Shown: positions 35,046 through 45,882, numbered from the stretch's first letter. The stretch: 64,000 nt of DNA from Sarcophilus harrisii (GCF_902635505.1 NC_045428.1:116889641-116953640); one strand, 5' to 3'. Made by a program: numbers and translations. The notes: generated by a model from the sequence alone, not told the origin.

Positions 35046-35109
35046 AGTAGAAGGTCTATATCAGAATAAGTCAGTGGTATCAAAAGCAAACTCATCAATT
35101 AAACTTTCT

Positions 35110-35470
35110 AAAGCATGACTTGATGTGGAAGAGGTAGCATATAAGTTAAGTTTTGAATATCTGACAGGAAAATCAAAAGACAGACACAAAAGGAGGGAAT
35201 TTAGGCATAAGGAAGAATAGTGTGAGCAAAGTCACAGCACTTGAAAAATGGAGTGGAACATAAGGGAGCAGACGATAATTTAGTTTGTCTGTAGCATAGA
35301 GAACAAGGGAAGAAGTCATGTGAGATAAGGCTGAAAAGATAGGCAGATGCCAGATTTTGGAGGGCTTTGAATGTCAGGCTAAGAAGTTTGAACAAACAAT
35401 CACAGAACCATTAAAGGGGTTACAAACCAAGATGTGGCGTGACCCAATCAATGTGCTAGAAAAATAAGTA
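35110..35470 (+). repeat. Repeat A, 3' part
   Basis: 'agttaagttttgaatatctg', 'ataaggaagaatagtgtgag', 'tggagggctttgaatgtcag' and 'gatgtggcgtgacccaatca' correspond in order to the second half of the copy at 29665-30320. Confidence 0.6.
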
Positions 35471-35799
35471 TTGCAGAGAAGTGCAAAGTCAGGAGCCCAC
35501 AAGTCCTTGGGCTAGAACACTGAGCTAAATCTAATAAGATTGAATTTAATATGAATATATGCAATATTTTACAATTGGGTTCATGAAATCAGCTTTCCAA
35601 GTACAAATTGAGAAAGGCATAGCTAGACACAAATTTATCTGGAAGATAAATATAGAAGATTTAATGGAATATATGTTCAAGATGAGTCAAGAGTGTGATA
35701 TGTATGGCAAACAAAAATGAGAATGTAATTCTGGGTGGCTGTGAGGGATATAACTTTTAAAATTAAGGAATAGTTGATAATCCTACTATATTTGTATGT

Positions 35800-35920
35800 A
35801 TCACAATTTATATATACACATAAACACATGTACACATGCATATATACATACATACAAATATATGTATATATATATATGTATATATATACTATATTATATA
35901 TATACACCTGTTTGTGTGTC
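35800..35920. repeat. (TA)n/(CA)n-rich simple repeat
   Basis: Imperfect tatata/acaca/tacata tracts. The apparent frames of 84-90 codons here on both strands are products of the dinucleotide pattern. Confidence 0.85.
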
Positions 35921-35939
35921 TGTATTCCCATAGAGGTAC

Positions 35940-36091
35940 CATGCCCTCCCTCTTTCAGCTTTCTTTTTATGTGTTATCTTCTTTCATTACATTGTAAACT
36001 CCTTAAGGATAGGAGCTATCTTTATTTTTATAATTTATATCTCTAGGCTTCATAGTAGCTAGCGTACAGTAAGCACTTAATAAATGTTAGT
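35940..36091 (+). mobile_element. L2 3' end inserted in CR1/L3 copy
   Basis: 'cattgtaaactccttaagga', 'catagtagctagcgtacagt' and 'aagcacttaataaatgttag' end at the CR1/L3 junction. Confidence 0.7.
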
Positions 36092-36587
36092 TGATTATAT
36101 TATGTTTGGTTCTGGGTATTACAGGTGTCAAGAACATTGATGTGTTAGAGAATGTACAGATAAAAGCATTCAGGATAGCTTCTAGTCCATGCTATAGGAA
36201 AAGTCATTGAAATATCTGAGAATGTTTAGCCTACAGAATTAAAAGAAAAAAAATTCAGAAGGGCATAAAACTCTATTCAAGGACTATCATGAGGAAGAAG
36301 AATTAAAGTTATTATGTTTGGTCATAGAGAACAGAACTAGTAACAATGGATAGAAGTTATAAAGCAGTGATGTTAATGATTAAGACGATTAGAGCTATTC
36401 AAAAGAGGGATGAGACTGCCTTGGTTATTTATAAGTATCTCTTCATTGGAAATCTTTAAATAGAAATTAGACTTGATGGTCACTAAGGTGCTTTCTAACT
36501 CGAAGTTCTGTAACTCACTAAAGCAAAAACTGGAGGAGAAATAGAATGGAGACACACACAAAAATTTATATGGCAATTGCAATAGTC

Positions 36588-36645
36588 AGACCTCTCATTT
36601 TACAAGTGAGGAAACTGAGGCTAAAATGAAAACATTAAAGAAAAC
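36588..36645 (-). mobile_element. CORE-SINE core fragment
   Basis: 'ctcattttacaagtgaggaa' + 'actgaggctaaaatg' only. Confidence 0.5.
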
Positions 36646-37269
36646 CTTATTTTCCTCTTTCACACCATTTAAAGACCCATATATCTGGCTGCCTGTTTAA
36701 TCAATTCAATCTCTACCTGTGATTTAGACCACCTTCATAACGTCTCAATAATTAATCATTTGTCAAAAAATGAAAACATCACGAAATAAATATAATCAGG
36801 TGAATGACTGTTCTTTTTACTTTGTAGTTTGGTTGGGCATAAAAAGAATATCATCATAAGCTGAAATATTTAGCCAAGTCTGACAATCATTCAAATGTTT
36901 TGGCTCCACAATACCAAGCAATTAATCTGATTAAATACTTGACTAATACAATGAGATCCCTTAACATTTTGTAGATCATTGGAAACAAGAGTAAGAGAAA
37001 AATTCTTCTGTTGTAATGATCACTCAATTGAGTTGATTCAACATTTATTAAATGCCTACTCTATGAAAATAGTATATGTCCTTTCTGACTCAGAAAAAAC
37101 TTAATTACTTTTGGGAGAAAAAATTTCTAATTAAAAGTATTAGTAAAGATAAGTATAGTATCTTCTTCAGTTGTTTGGTTCATTGAAAGACAATGTCTAT
37201 CTATCTTTGAAGAAAGTGACTACCCAACGGTTCACATGTAACATATCTGGGAGTTCACATTTTCAAGTT
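36646..37269. other. Mostly unassigned; possible repeat A start at 37028-37065
   Basis: 'acatttattaaatgcctact' is the repeat A opening. The rest is not recognised. Confidence 0.4.
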
Positions 37270-37655
37270 GAAGAATATCTAGAGAACAACATAGAAAATG
37301 ACAGGCAGGAATTCTACATTATGAGGGATGGTACAAGGAACTTAACCTAAAGGAGAAACTTGGTGAGTCTGGTAACTATCTTCACACATTTGAAGGGCTG
37401 TGCTGAGGCAGAAGAATTAGCTTTCTTTAGTTTAGACCCAGAAGGTAAAACCTGTACCAACAGGTAGAAGTTGAAAAGAGTCATTCTCTTCCTAAATATT
37501 AGAAAATAGAATGTTCAAAACTTGAATGAGCTTCTCCAACAGTTAATAAATTTCCATCATTATTTGATTCTCTGATAAAAGCACACATTGGACTGAGTTT
37601 GATGTTTGAGCTAAGGAGAATATCTAGTTCAGATTTGGGAGAGCTATATTCTCTT
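37270..37655 (+). mobile_element. CR1/L3-like LINE 3' end
   Basis: 'ttcacacatttgaagggctg', 'agaagaattagctttcttta', 'caacaggtagaagttgaaaa' and 'attggactgagtttgatg' match the CR1/L3-like consensus in order. Confidence 0.55.
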
Positions 37656-38034
37656 TCCATTGAATATTGGTGTTTAGCAAATGCTTATTTCATATCTATC
37701 ACAGTATTACTCTGTTGAGTGAGTATAGATTAATTCAAAATAGCAAATAATATAAGGTAATTGCATTCCCTGCCTGATTAATCCCTCTTGTAGACTAATG
37801 AAAATATTGGATAATCTATACCCAAGTCACTCAAAGTCCGTTTTAATAGTTGTTTTGGATTTTTACCTTATAAATCAAATAGGCTTTATCATATACCCTA
37901 TTACAATAAAGTTCAATTAACTACCAAAAAATACCTTGAAAAACAATTGTCTGGGATATAATTTTTAAAGATATATTGAATCCAGTTCTTTGCTTTGTGA
38001 AAGTTGTATAAAGTTGATGCAATTGTTTCTTCCC
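37656..38034. other. Unassigned sequence
   Basis: About 380 bp, nothing recognised. Confidence 0.5.
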
Positions 38035-38530
38035 CTGTGCAGAGACAATATGGTTGTACTATAATTGTCCAGGATGTCTAGTATCATTTACAAGAATAGA
38101 TCTCAAAATCTGAAATAGTTTTGGAAATAAATTATTAGGTCATTTGGTAGAGGAGAGCTTGCTGGAAAGAAGGTGTGGCTCCCTTTTTGTCTAAGTTTTG
38201 AGAGGTTTATATTATATAATATTTAGACAAGAATTCCTCTATATAAAGTTCCAGAAAATCCAACTTGAAAGAAGCATAGATTGAGATGAATCTCAATAAA
38301 TATAAACATTCAGTAAAATTTGAGTGAACCAAAAGCACAAAGGAATGCAAAATACAAACTTGAATAACCCTAAAACAAAAATGTTTTAGATGGATCTAGA
38401 ACCTAGAGAAATTCAAAATTCTTTGTAGCCATATCTAGTATTTTTGGAGAGATACTAAGGTCAGGGCAACATTCTGAGTTTTAATAATCTCTAGTTACAT
38501 AAAATTAAATTCAAACAGTATAATCATAAA
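38035..38530 (+). repeat. Repeat B, copy 1 (unrecognised family)
   Basis: Collinear with 56030-56520 over nearly 500 bp. Matching pairs include 'ttattaggtcatttggtaga' with 'gaattaggtcatttagcaat' and 'aggtttatattatataatat' with 'gaggttatattatatagttc'. 'gagagatactaaggtcaggg' pairs with 'gagagtctctgaggtcagcc' and 'attaaattcaaacagtataa' with 'ctagattcaaacaacataat'. I do not know the family. No poly(A), inverted ends or coding frame stands out. Confidence 0.6.
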
Positions 38531-38594
38531 TTTTCTGAATAATATAGCAAAAGCAACAAAGAGGTTTAGGAGAGGAAACAATGTTCTAATCAAC

Positions 38595-38990
38595 TGGTGA
38601 ATTAGATAACATTTATGAAGCACTGCGCTAGGCACTAGGGATGAAAAGACAAAAATTAAACACTTCCTGTTCTTGGGAATCATAATGACAGAAAGGAATA
38701 GTAGCTAGAAAGAATCAGGAAAAGTACTGAGCTGAACTTTGAAGGAAACCAGGACTTCCAAGAGTCAGAAGTGAAGAAAGTCCATGGGGAATAATCTGTA
38801 TCAATATACAGGAATGGGAGACAGAATGGCATGTGTGAGAAACACAAAGAAGACCAGTTTGATTATAGCATTAAAATATGTAAAAGGAAATAATGTATTA
38901 AAAAGCTGGAAAGTAAGTGGAGCCTAGATTATGAAGAACTTGAAATTCCATGCAGAATTCTTTTTGATTTAAAAAATAAAAGAAATTATT
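38595..38990 (+). repeat. Repeat A copy
   Basis: 'gaagcactgcgctaggcact', 'ctgttcttgggaatcataat', 'gctgaactttgaaggaaacc', 'gagaaacacaaagaagacca' and 'attatgaagaacttgaaatt' follow repeat A order. Confidence 0.65.
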
Positions 38991-39966
38991 TTAGGTTTGA
39001 GGGTGAGGGTTTTTCAGGGGAGGGGAGGGAAGAAGGGACAAAAAGTTATCAGATCTATGCTTTAAGTATGTCACTTTGTTGGATAAGACATTTTGCTCTT
39101 GCTGGTCTTACTTTGTTCCCTGGTGAATAGCAAAGACAATTTAGCGATATTTCTACTCTTGAGACTGCATCCACAATGCATAAAATGAAGTAGAACTAGA
39201 ATAAAACAATTAACTGGTTAATTGGATCAATACAAGCAATGAAAGGAGAGAATGTAGGACTAAAGTCAGGTTTCAGCTGTTTTTATTGTATTTTTTTTAG
39301 GGCAGGCCTTCTCATACCCAGTTATCAGATTGGAGGGAGCATGTTGAAGGGCAGAGAGGAAGAGTTCTAGGTCTATAAAGCTTTCTACCCTCAAGAGAGG
39401 AATCTATCAATTCCTAATACTTTAGCCCAAGATCTAAGCTCTTTTAGAACACAAATATCCAGTTATCTAATTAGAATGTACAGGGATTTAGTCTGTCTGA
39501 ATTCCATTTCCTTTTGCTGTAACAATTTCGATCCCCACCCAGTTACATTAAGCATTGGAAAGTCCCCTTTAACTCTAGTTATTTCCTACTTATCAAACTG
39601 AATCCCTCCTCAAACTATAAGAGGAAGGAGTTGCATTCCAAGATACCACAAACGGGAAGGTTGTGTCTGGAAAAATGGAGCTTGTCTCCATTCTAGCTCT
39701 CTCAGGTAAATGAATATGTGGGGCAACTCAGGAACAGAAAGTTTCTGTAGAGCTGAAAAGTCTTTTTTTTTAATATCCTTTTTAAATAAGGTCTTGCCTT
39801 TCACATACAAATGACTGGCTACAAGTAATGGCAGAGTTTGAGAGAGTTGACTCCAATTTTGAAAGAAGTTCTACTGTGAGTAAAATGTCATTGCTATTTG
39901 ATAGAAAAATATATTGAGAAAGGTAGAGTCAATTGATGCAGCAAAATTCATTGTTGTCTTATTTTT
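38991..39966. other. Unassigned sequence
   Basis: About 980 bp including a G-rich purine block (39000-39040). The 66-codon minus-strand frame at 39610-39810 has no known motif. Confidence 0.45.
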
Positions 39967-39977
39967 AGAAATTACCA

Positions 39978-40121
39978 GGGCAGCTAGGTGGCATAGTACC
40001 AGCCCTGAAGTCAGGAGGACCTGAGTTCAAATCTGGTCTCAGAAACTTAACACTTCCTAGATATGTGACCCTGGGCAAGTCACTTACCCCCAATTGCCTC
40101 AGGAAAAAAAGAAAAAGAAAA
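39978..40121 (+). mobile_element. WSINE1-like SINE, complete
   Basis: 'gggcagctaggtggcatagt', 'gtcaggaggacctgagttca', 'gtgaccctgggcaagtcact' and 'ccccaattgcctcagg' plus an A-rich tail. An 11-bp perfect target-site duplication (agaaattacca) lies at 39967-39977 and 40122-40132. Little divergence, so among the younger insertions. Confidence 0.93.
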
Positions 40122-40227
40122 AGAAATTACCACAGCCACAACAACCATGAGTAACAAACACCCTGATCAGCCTAGATCAACATCTAGGCAATCCCCTCTA
40201 TCAGCAAACTGCTTAAAATTCAGACAA

Positions 40228-40460
40228 TAGTTAACAATTTTTTTTTAGCAATAAAGTATTTTTAATTGCAGTATGCACATTGTTTTGTTTTGTTTTTTAG
40301 AGATAACACTATTGCAAATTTAAAAGACTACAGTATGATGTAAACATTACTTTTATATGTACTGGGAGACCAAAAAATTCTTGTGACTTGGTTTATTGTG
40401 ATATCCACTTTATAATGGTTGACCAGAACCAAACCTGCAATAACTGAGTTATGTCTATAT
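40228..40460 (+). mobile_element. Tigger7-like (pogo-type) DNA transposon end
   Basis: 'agcaataaagtatttttaat', 'agactacagtatgatgtaaa', 'cttttatatgtactgggaga', 'ccaaaaaattcttgtgactt', 'ggtttattgtgatatccact' and 'aaacctgcaataactgagtt' match in order the right end of Tigger7 as I remember it. No transposase sequence is present, so it is a truncated or internally deleted copy. Confidence 0.75.
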
Positions 40461-40559
40461 TTTTCAAATCGCTATCTTGGCATGTCTCAGCCCACTCTCA
40501 CTCATACAATCTTATATTTCTGAAGTCAGTTTCTGAAATTCAAGTGTTAAGACTTTATG

Positions 40560-40840
40560 TTTGTTCCTACTCTAGTTCATTTTATTAGATTCAGTATAAT
40601 GTTCTAATCTGTTGAGATTTTTCTGATCAGCCAGTATGTTTGCTCTGCGTCACGTACATATTAAATAGGTATTCAATGTATTCAAGTTATTGATATAGAT
40701 CTTGATAGAAATGCTAAAGAGCTAGAGACCAAGCACAATATGTTAGGCAAACTTAATGCTTATTCTTTGAATCATTTAAATCCATTACATCCTGATATTT
40801 AAATTCATCTGATTTGACAATCATGTAGCCCGATATTTTT
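40560..40840 (-). mobile_element. CR1/L3-like LINE fragment
   Basis: On the plus strand: 'tctgatcagccagtatgttt', 'gctctgcgtcacgtacatat', 'gttattgatatagatcttga' and 'gagaccaagcacaatatg', the complement of the same CR1/L3-like segment as at 6185-6545. A solo LTR abuts it. Confidence 0.6.
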
Positions 40841-41362
40841 TGGTGGGGCATCAGATTGTGTGCTTCAGAAATGGTGAGGGGGGTCACCATTTAATAAAAA
40901 AAAAAAAAAAAAGCTGGAGAGATCTCTAGAAGCAAAGCAAAGTTTATTATACGTTCTCCCAAGAATCGGGGGTCCCACAGGTGGAGCAGACAATCGAAGG
41001 GAGGAAGCACCTTTGGGGACAGGGTCAACACTTTTAATCCCTAATGCAAATACCCCCTCCTACCCCTGACCCTAATCCTTATTGGCTGAGGATCTTAATT
41101 CTAAATTCGGGAAGTACCCAAGAAATTGAACTTGACCAATAAGTACATAGTTGCCCCTATTTGACTGAAATGGGGAGACACTGATGTCATGGGAGGATAG
41201 CCCAAAGGGGACTTAAGTATGCCCTTGACTCAATCTTCAAAGTCCTTCAGACCTACTCCAACTCTGAAGTAGATGAAGCCTTACTTGATTTTCACAACTG
41301 TCTTGAAAGATCTCCCCCCATGTCATTCAAGATCAGATCCAAGACTCAACAGACCTGATACA
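40841..41362 (-). mobile_element. Solo LTR of an endogenous retrovirus (fossil)
   Basis: On the minus strand the element begins TGTATCAGG and ends CCCCACCA, about 520 bp. It carries an ATTAAAAG TATA-like box (near 41028-41036) and AATAAA at 40943-40948, followed by a U5-like section containing a T-rich tract. No internal viral genes adjoin it, so it is a recombined solo LTR. The flanks share an 'atattt' motif within a base or two of the proposed ends. Likely class I or III by overall form; boundaries are estimates. Confidence 0.6.
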
Positions 41363-42529
41363 TATATTTCCAATGAAATCTAATATGTTAACCATGCTCC
41401 TCTCTAAATGGGTAGTTTCACTATTTCATCTTAGTTGTAGATTTGTTTAATAGCATCCACAGTTTAAAACAACTAATGTAAATATGTAATCAGTACTTTT
41501 ATTTTCATTGTCCTCTACCTACCTCTCTCTCTATTACTCTTTTCCTTTTGTTAAGTGTACAATCTGAGTTAGTTATTATTTTATGAACAGTTTGTGAATT
41601 GTCCCTTTCCTTTCTCTATCTACCTAATATTTTTTATACAGGAGGCTGACACTGCTTCTGAGGAGAATGCTGGTCTCTCTTCAGGCAGCACATTTCTGCT
41701 GGTTATAGCTGAAGCACAAAGGAGTCAAACCGCTAGTCCTTCAAATATTGAGATAGTCATTAGAGTAATGATAACTGAATTAATTGAAAACCTTCATCCC
41801 CAGTCCTTCTGCTTCTCTAGAGCTGATAATCAAATAAGTCCTAAGGAGGGAATATGATTGGTCTACCAATTCTTAGGTAACCTATGAAATTCGTTCTTGC
41901 AAAGGATACAATTTTCAGTTTATCTTAAAATTTTCTCGGAGGGAGTATTGTTGATGTTATTTAAAGCAGCACAATTCTCTTTTTAAAAAGAAAATGGATT
42001 ATGTTGGAGCAGTTCAAATGGATTTCAGTAGGAAGCCTTTAGCCTAGTATTCTGCCTGAACAATCCTCTGCTGGATGGCACTCGCAAACCCCAGATGCCA
42101 AGTTGTGGACAACTGTCTTCAAGCAGTGCCATCTGGTACCATGGGAATCTCCCCAGGCCTTTGAGTTGGCAGCTTTAGGGTGGCCTTGAGGTCTGCCATG
42201 TGGCTAGATTGCTGACAGGCTGTCTAGACTTTCTTACCAACTTTGGAAGCTGCCTTCCTGTCATTCTCCAGAGGTTAGATTTAGAAGAAGAAGAAGAAAA
42301 GTCTTATTGATGAGATTTTCTCCCTAGGAAGACAATAGTTTGATGGCTAAATTCTGCTTAACAAGAATCTGTGCAAAAGAAATAAGATTTCAAGGGAAGT
42401 AGAGAAGCATGTCCCCTCAAAGGACATTTATGTATATAGGGCATCTCTGCTTCTAGTTTGCACAATGCAATCATAAAAGAGGAAAAACTCATAACTATTT
42501 ATGATAACTAAATGACTATGATATAAGAG
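41363..42529. other. Unassigned; GC-richer structured patch at 42040-42280
   Basis: No repeat or gene recognised. At 42074-42082 and 42125-42133 there is a 9-bp perfect inverted repeat enclosing a smaller 6-bp one (42101-42114). A 3' splice-like pyrimidine tract with 'tatacag' precedes an open frame at 41641-41857, but the peptide is unknown to me. Confidence 0.35.
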
Positions 42530-42735
42530 AAAGAATAATAGACCTAAAGTAGAATACTTTGTTTCAAACATCAGCTCTGCCATATACACATAACTATGTG
42601 ACACTGGGAAAATAATTTGCTTTCTTTGAACCTTAATCTTAGCCTTTGTAAGATATAAATAATAATAATGCTTATATTGCCTACCTCATAGAATGTTGCT
42701 GTGAAAGGAAAATAAAAATCAATCATAATAACAAA
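42530..42735 (+). mobile_element. CORE-SINE (MIR-like)
   Basis: 'aacatcagctctgccatata', 'taactatgtgacactgggaa' and 'attgcctacctcatagaatg' + 'ttgctgtgaaagg' are typical of MIR. Confidence 0.7.
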
Positions 42736-42854
42736 TATACATATATATTCAGACAAAATATATTACACATTGAACATATCTAAAAATGTATCTCATTTTG
42801 CATATTTATATATCATCTCTCTGTCCATATATTCATCATATTGTTTAAGTTGAC

Positions 42855-43045
42855 TAAAAAGGAAAAGGACAAAGGTTCAAGAGGCTAAGGAGAAATGGGA
42901 ATACTAATACATTGTTGGTGGAACTGTGGATTTCTCCAGGCATTCTGGAAAGCAATTTGTAACTACACCCCAAAAGTTAGTATGCTGTCTATGCCCTTTG
43001 ACCCAGGCATACTAGTACAAAGAGATTATTAAAGTCCTATTTTCA
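42855..43045 (+). mobile_element. L1 ORF2 fragment
   Basis: 'aatacattgttggtggaact', 'aggcattctggaaagcaatt' and 'ctatgccctttgacccaggc' match the ORF2 segment just before the C-terminus. Confidence 0.75.
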
Positions 43046-44417
43046 AAATTAAATATTCATCTGCAAGGTTTTAATACAAATACTCATAGTTCATCCATAG
43101 CAGACTTCCCAGAAAATTCATGGGAAGATTATTATTCATGTCTGTACTTTGGAAGATTGGTTCTTCACATCAGTCAAATACCTCAATTCAAATCTAACTT
43201 CATTGAAACCAATTAGTCTGGAAGTATCCATTTGATGTTCCCTTTTGACATTTATTGAGTACTTTTTATTTCCAGAATGTGGCTATCAGCATTTATTAAA
43301 TCCACCCATATTAACTCTGCCTTTGTAGTTATGCAAGTCTAGGTGACAATTTGAATGCTCAGCAGGGATACTGACTGTGTAAATGTCCTAAATTGAAAAC
43401 TGAGCTCATTAGCTACACAGACAATACTCTGAATGCATATAATATACATCTGTAAATTCCTAAGCCTATATTCTCTCCAGTCTCTTCCAACAGCCCATAC
43501 ACACATATTCCCTAGGGTTTAAGTAAGAGACAAATTTATAACCAATTCAATCAACAAGTTGTCAGCTACTGCCTCTCAGCAATTCCCAAATCACACTTCC
43601 ATTTAATCTATTGGGGTCTTTATTTTCTAGTCCTTGTGAGCGGGTCTTTTGCTTAGCCTCTGACTGGTGCTTAAGCATCCAATGTCATAATCTATTTTTT
43701 TGGTAGGCACAAAAAATAAAAAGAATGAATATGTCAGGTACATTGTACTTCTATCTGTCCCTTTACCTTGCTGTCCCTTTCACCTTCCTTAAACAACACC
43801 GAGTCTCCTTCACAGAGCATTCTAATGAGAGTATTTACTCTGCATCTCTTAGGAGGTTGTGCTGTTTGTAATAAATTTTCTGCTCTGAGATATGCCTGAG
43901 AGGGCAGCCTTTTCAGCAGCTAAAGGAATTAACCTTTTAACTAAGAAGATCCCTATTCCTAGAAACAGCTTTCCCAGCTCTAGTTTTTGATTATTTAAGA
44001 ATGCCACAAAAATAGATGTTGCTTTTAGAATATCATATAGATCATCTCCTAAATAACTATGTACCAATTATTTTTCCTGAATGCTTAATAAAGAATGTTG
44101 ATTGTACTTTTTTTTTTTTTTTTTTTGTTAACACCCCTGAATCCTTCCTTAATCACCGAGGGACATCAATAATAGGAATAACTGAAATCTGTGCGGATTT
44201 CTAATAGCAAACTTTCATCTGTAATTTAAAATGTTAATGAACAGTCAAGTAGCCCAAAATCAGGTGGCAAAATGAAGAAAGAGAAACAAAAGGACCTGGA
44301 TGATTCATGTACTTAGATTATCAGAGCATTAAGAGTATCAAAAAGAAGCCTAAAGCTAATAATTTTTTCTCTATGTTTCTTTATATGATTATAAAGATCA
44401 GAAGTTGGGTGTTCCCC
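43046..44417. other. Unassigned; poly(T) at 44107-44126
   Basis: No family recognised in 1.4 kb. The poly(T) run could mark the end of a minus-strand retroelement, but the sequence that follows is not one I know. Confidence 0.45.
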
Positions 44418-44599
44418 CTTTAATTTAGTACAGTATTCTAAACCTAGATTCAAATCCTGGCTTGGCACTTAAAATGTGGCCCTAGGCAAATCACTTAAGT
44501 TCTCCCAGACTCAGTTTCTTCATTTATAAAATTAAGGAGTTGAAATAAATGGTCTCCCAGTTTCCTTCAATCTATAGATTCCATTATTGAAAGCGATGC
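44418..44599 (+). mobile_element. CORE-SINE (Mar1/THER-like)
   Basis: 'attcaaatcctggcttggca', 'ccctaggcaaatcacttaag', 'cagtttcttcatttataaaa' and 'cagtttccttcaatctatag'. A solo LTR begins just beyond its end. Confidence 0.7.
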
Positions 44600-44605
44600 T
44601 GATGC

Positions 44606-45361
44606 TGTGACCCATTGTTCCCAGACCTGGCCATGTTTTGGGAGAAGGCATAACTCAGTCTCCTGATACCTGTCACAGAATCAAGTTGATGAAGTCTTGG
44701 GTTACTAGGTAAAATTGACAGAGTCTAAAGTACTGATAAAATTACTCCCTGAAGCAGGCAGAGAAGGGTACTGATAGGGATCAATTTAATTTTATAGTCT
44801 CACCCTCTGAATGTCTTGGGTAGCCCCACTTTGCTGTGTCCAATAAGAAATCCAAGCTATGGAAAATCCCTGAGGTTAAATTTCTCCTATAAATCTGTCC
44901 ATGGCTCATGCCATCTTTGCTGAGCCCCTTTTGGGTTATAGCTCACCATGGAATTCTGCCTCAATGTGTCTTTCCCCTCTCTCCTCCCCCATGCCAAATG
45001 GTATCTGTCCTCTGATTCCCCCTATGCTTCTGTTCTTTATCCTTAGAGCTGACTCTTTAAGGGTGCTAACCTCCTCTATAGATTTAGCTTGTCAGCTTAG
45101 GGCATACTCCAACCTCGTGGGGTATTCCATTTCTCATGGTTAATTGTGAGCTCCTCTAAGGAACTTGTTTTTTCCATCATTAATTGCTAACACCCTTTTC
45201 CTTGTTAAATATATGCTCTCCCACTCTATTTCATATTTATCATTCCCAGTGTCTGTTGTATCTCTTTCATTTTGTGTGTCATCTCTTTTAAATAAACCTA
45301 CCATTTTTTTTCCCAAAGAGAATTACTATTGTGAATTCTTCACATGAACTGAACCCCAACA
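44606..45361 (+). mobile_element. Solo LTR of an endogenous retrovirus (fossil)
   Basis: TG...CA ends, from TGTGACCCATTG to CTGAACCCCAACA, about 756 bp. Inside are a TATA box (TATAAAT, 44888-44894), a pyrimidine-rich R region and AATAAA at 45291-45296, with a U5 of about 65 bp. The hexamer tgatgc flanks it at 44600-44605 and 45363-45368, the size expected of a retroviral target-site duplication. No internal genes remain. The well kept ends and signals suggest moderate age. Confidence 0.8.
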
Positions 45362-45369
45362 TTGATGCT

Positions 45370-45882
45370 AAACCCCAAACTATCATTTGGAATTAGGAAT
45401 TACTACCCTGAACACATCAAAATCATCCCTGAAAACAGTCACTTGCTCCTATCCTGTACTATTGCTGATGTGGATCTATCCAAATTGTCTTTATCATAAG
45501 ATGAAAATTATCAATAAAAGCTAACTCTGTCTTTTAGGCATCACTGATCTCCAGTGATCACCCTGTCAATTTGTTGTTACCTTGATGTAGATATAATATC
45601 TTTTTTTAATTCTCTTTGTTCTGAGTTTTTACTCATTAATCAGGGTGAAAACCCAAACAAAGAATTTTCCTTTCAACACTATGATCCTAAACCTTCTTGA
45701 GTCCTCTTCTGAGATTTTCTATAGCTTATCCTTAAACCCAATATAAAGTATAAATCCTTTGTTTGGGAGAGGATTAGTTTAGTAAAACCTTTAAGAAGAA
45801 CAAAACCTAATTGAGATTGTTTATGGTAAATTCAGAATCTTCTTTTTAGTAATATTGATAATATATTCTTATGTTATCATTT
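45370..45882. other. Unassigned sequence
   Basis: 510 bp, nothing recognised. Confidence 0.5.

Larger units (their letters stand above)
35515..36530 (+). mobile_element. CR1/L3-like LINE fragment, interrupted by simple repeat and L2 end
   Basis: Left part 35515-35755 ('caattgggttcatgaaatca', 'ggcatagctagacacaaatt', 'gagtcaagagtgtgatatgt') and right part 36092-36530 ('gtttggttctgggtattaca', 'gaatgtttagcctacagaat', 'gagaacagaactagtaacaa', 'gacttgatggtcactaaggt') are consecutive parts of one CR1/L3-like 3' region. About 340 bp of unrelated sequence separates them. Confidence 0.65.

Noticed and set aside
35677-36046. 84- and 90-codon overlapping frames on opposite strands
   Set aside because: Both come from TA/CA simple repeat, giving Tyr/Ile/Cys/Val-rich low-complexity peptides.
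44901-45347. Two frames that look like small membrane proteins
   Set aside because: They lie wholly within the solo LTR at 44606-45361 and result from its pyrimidine-rich sequence.
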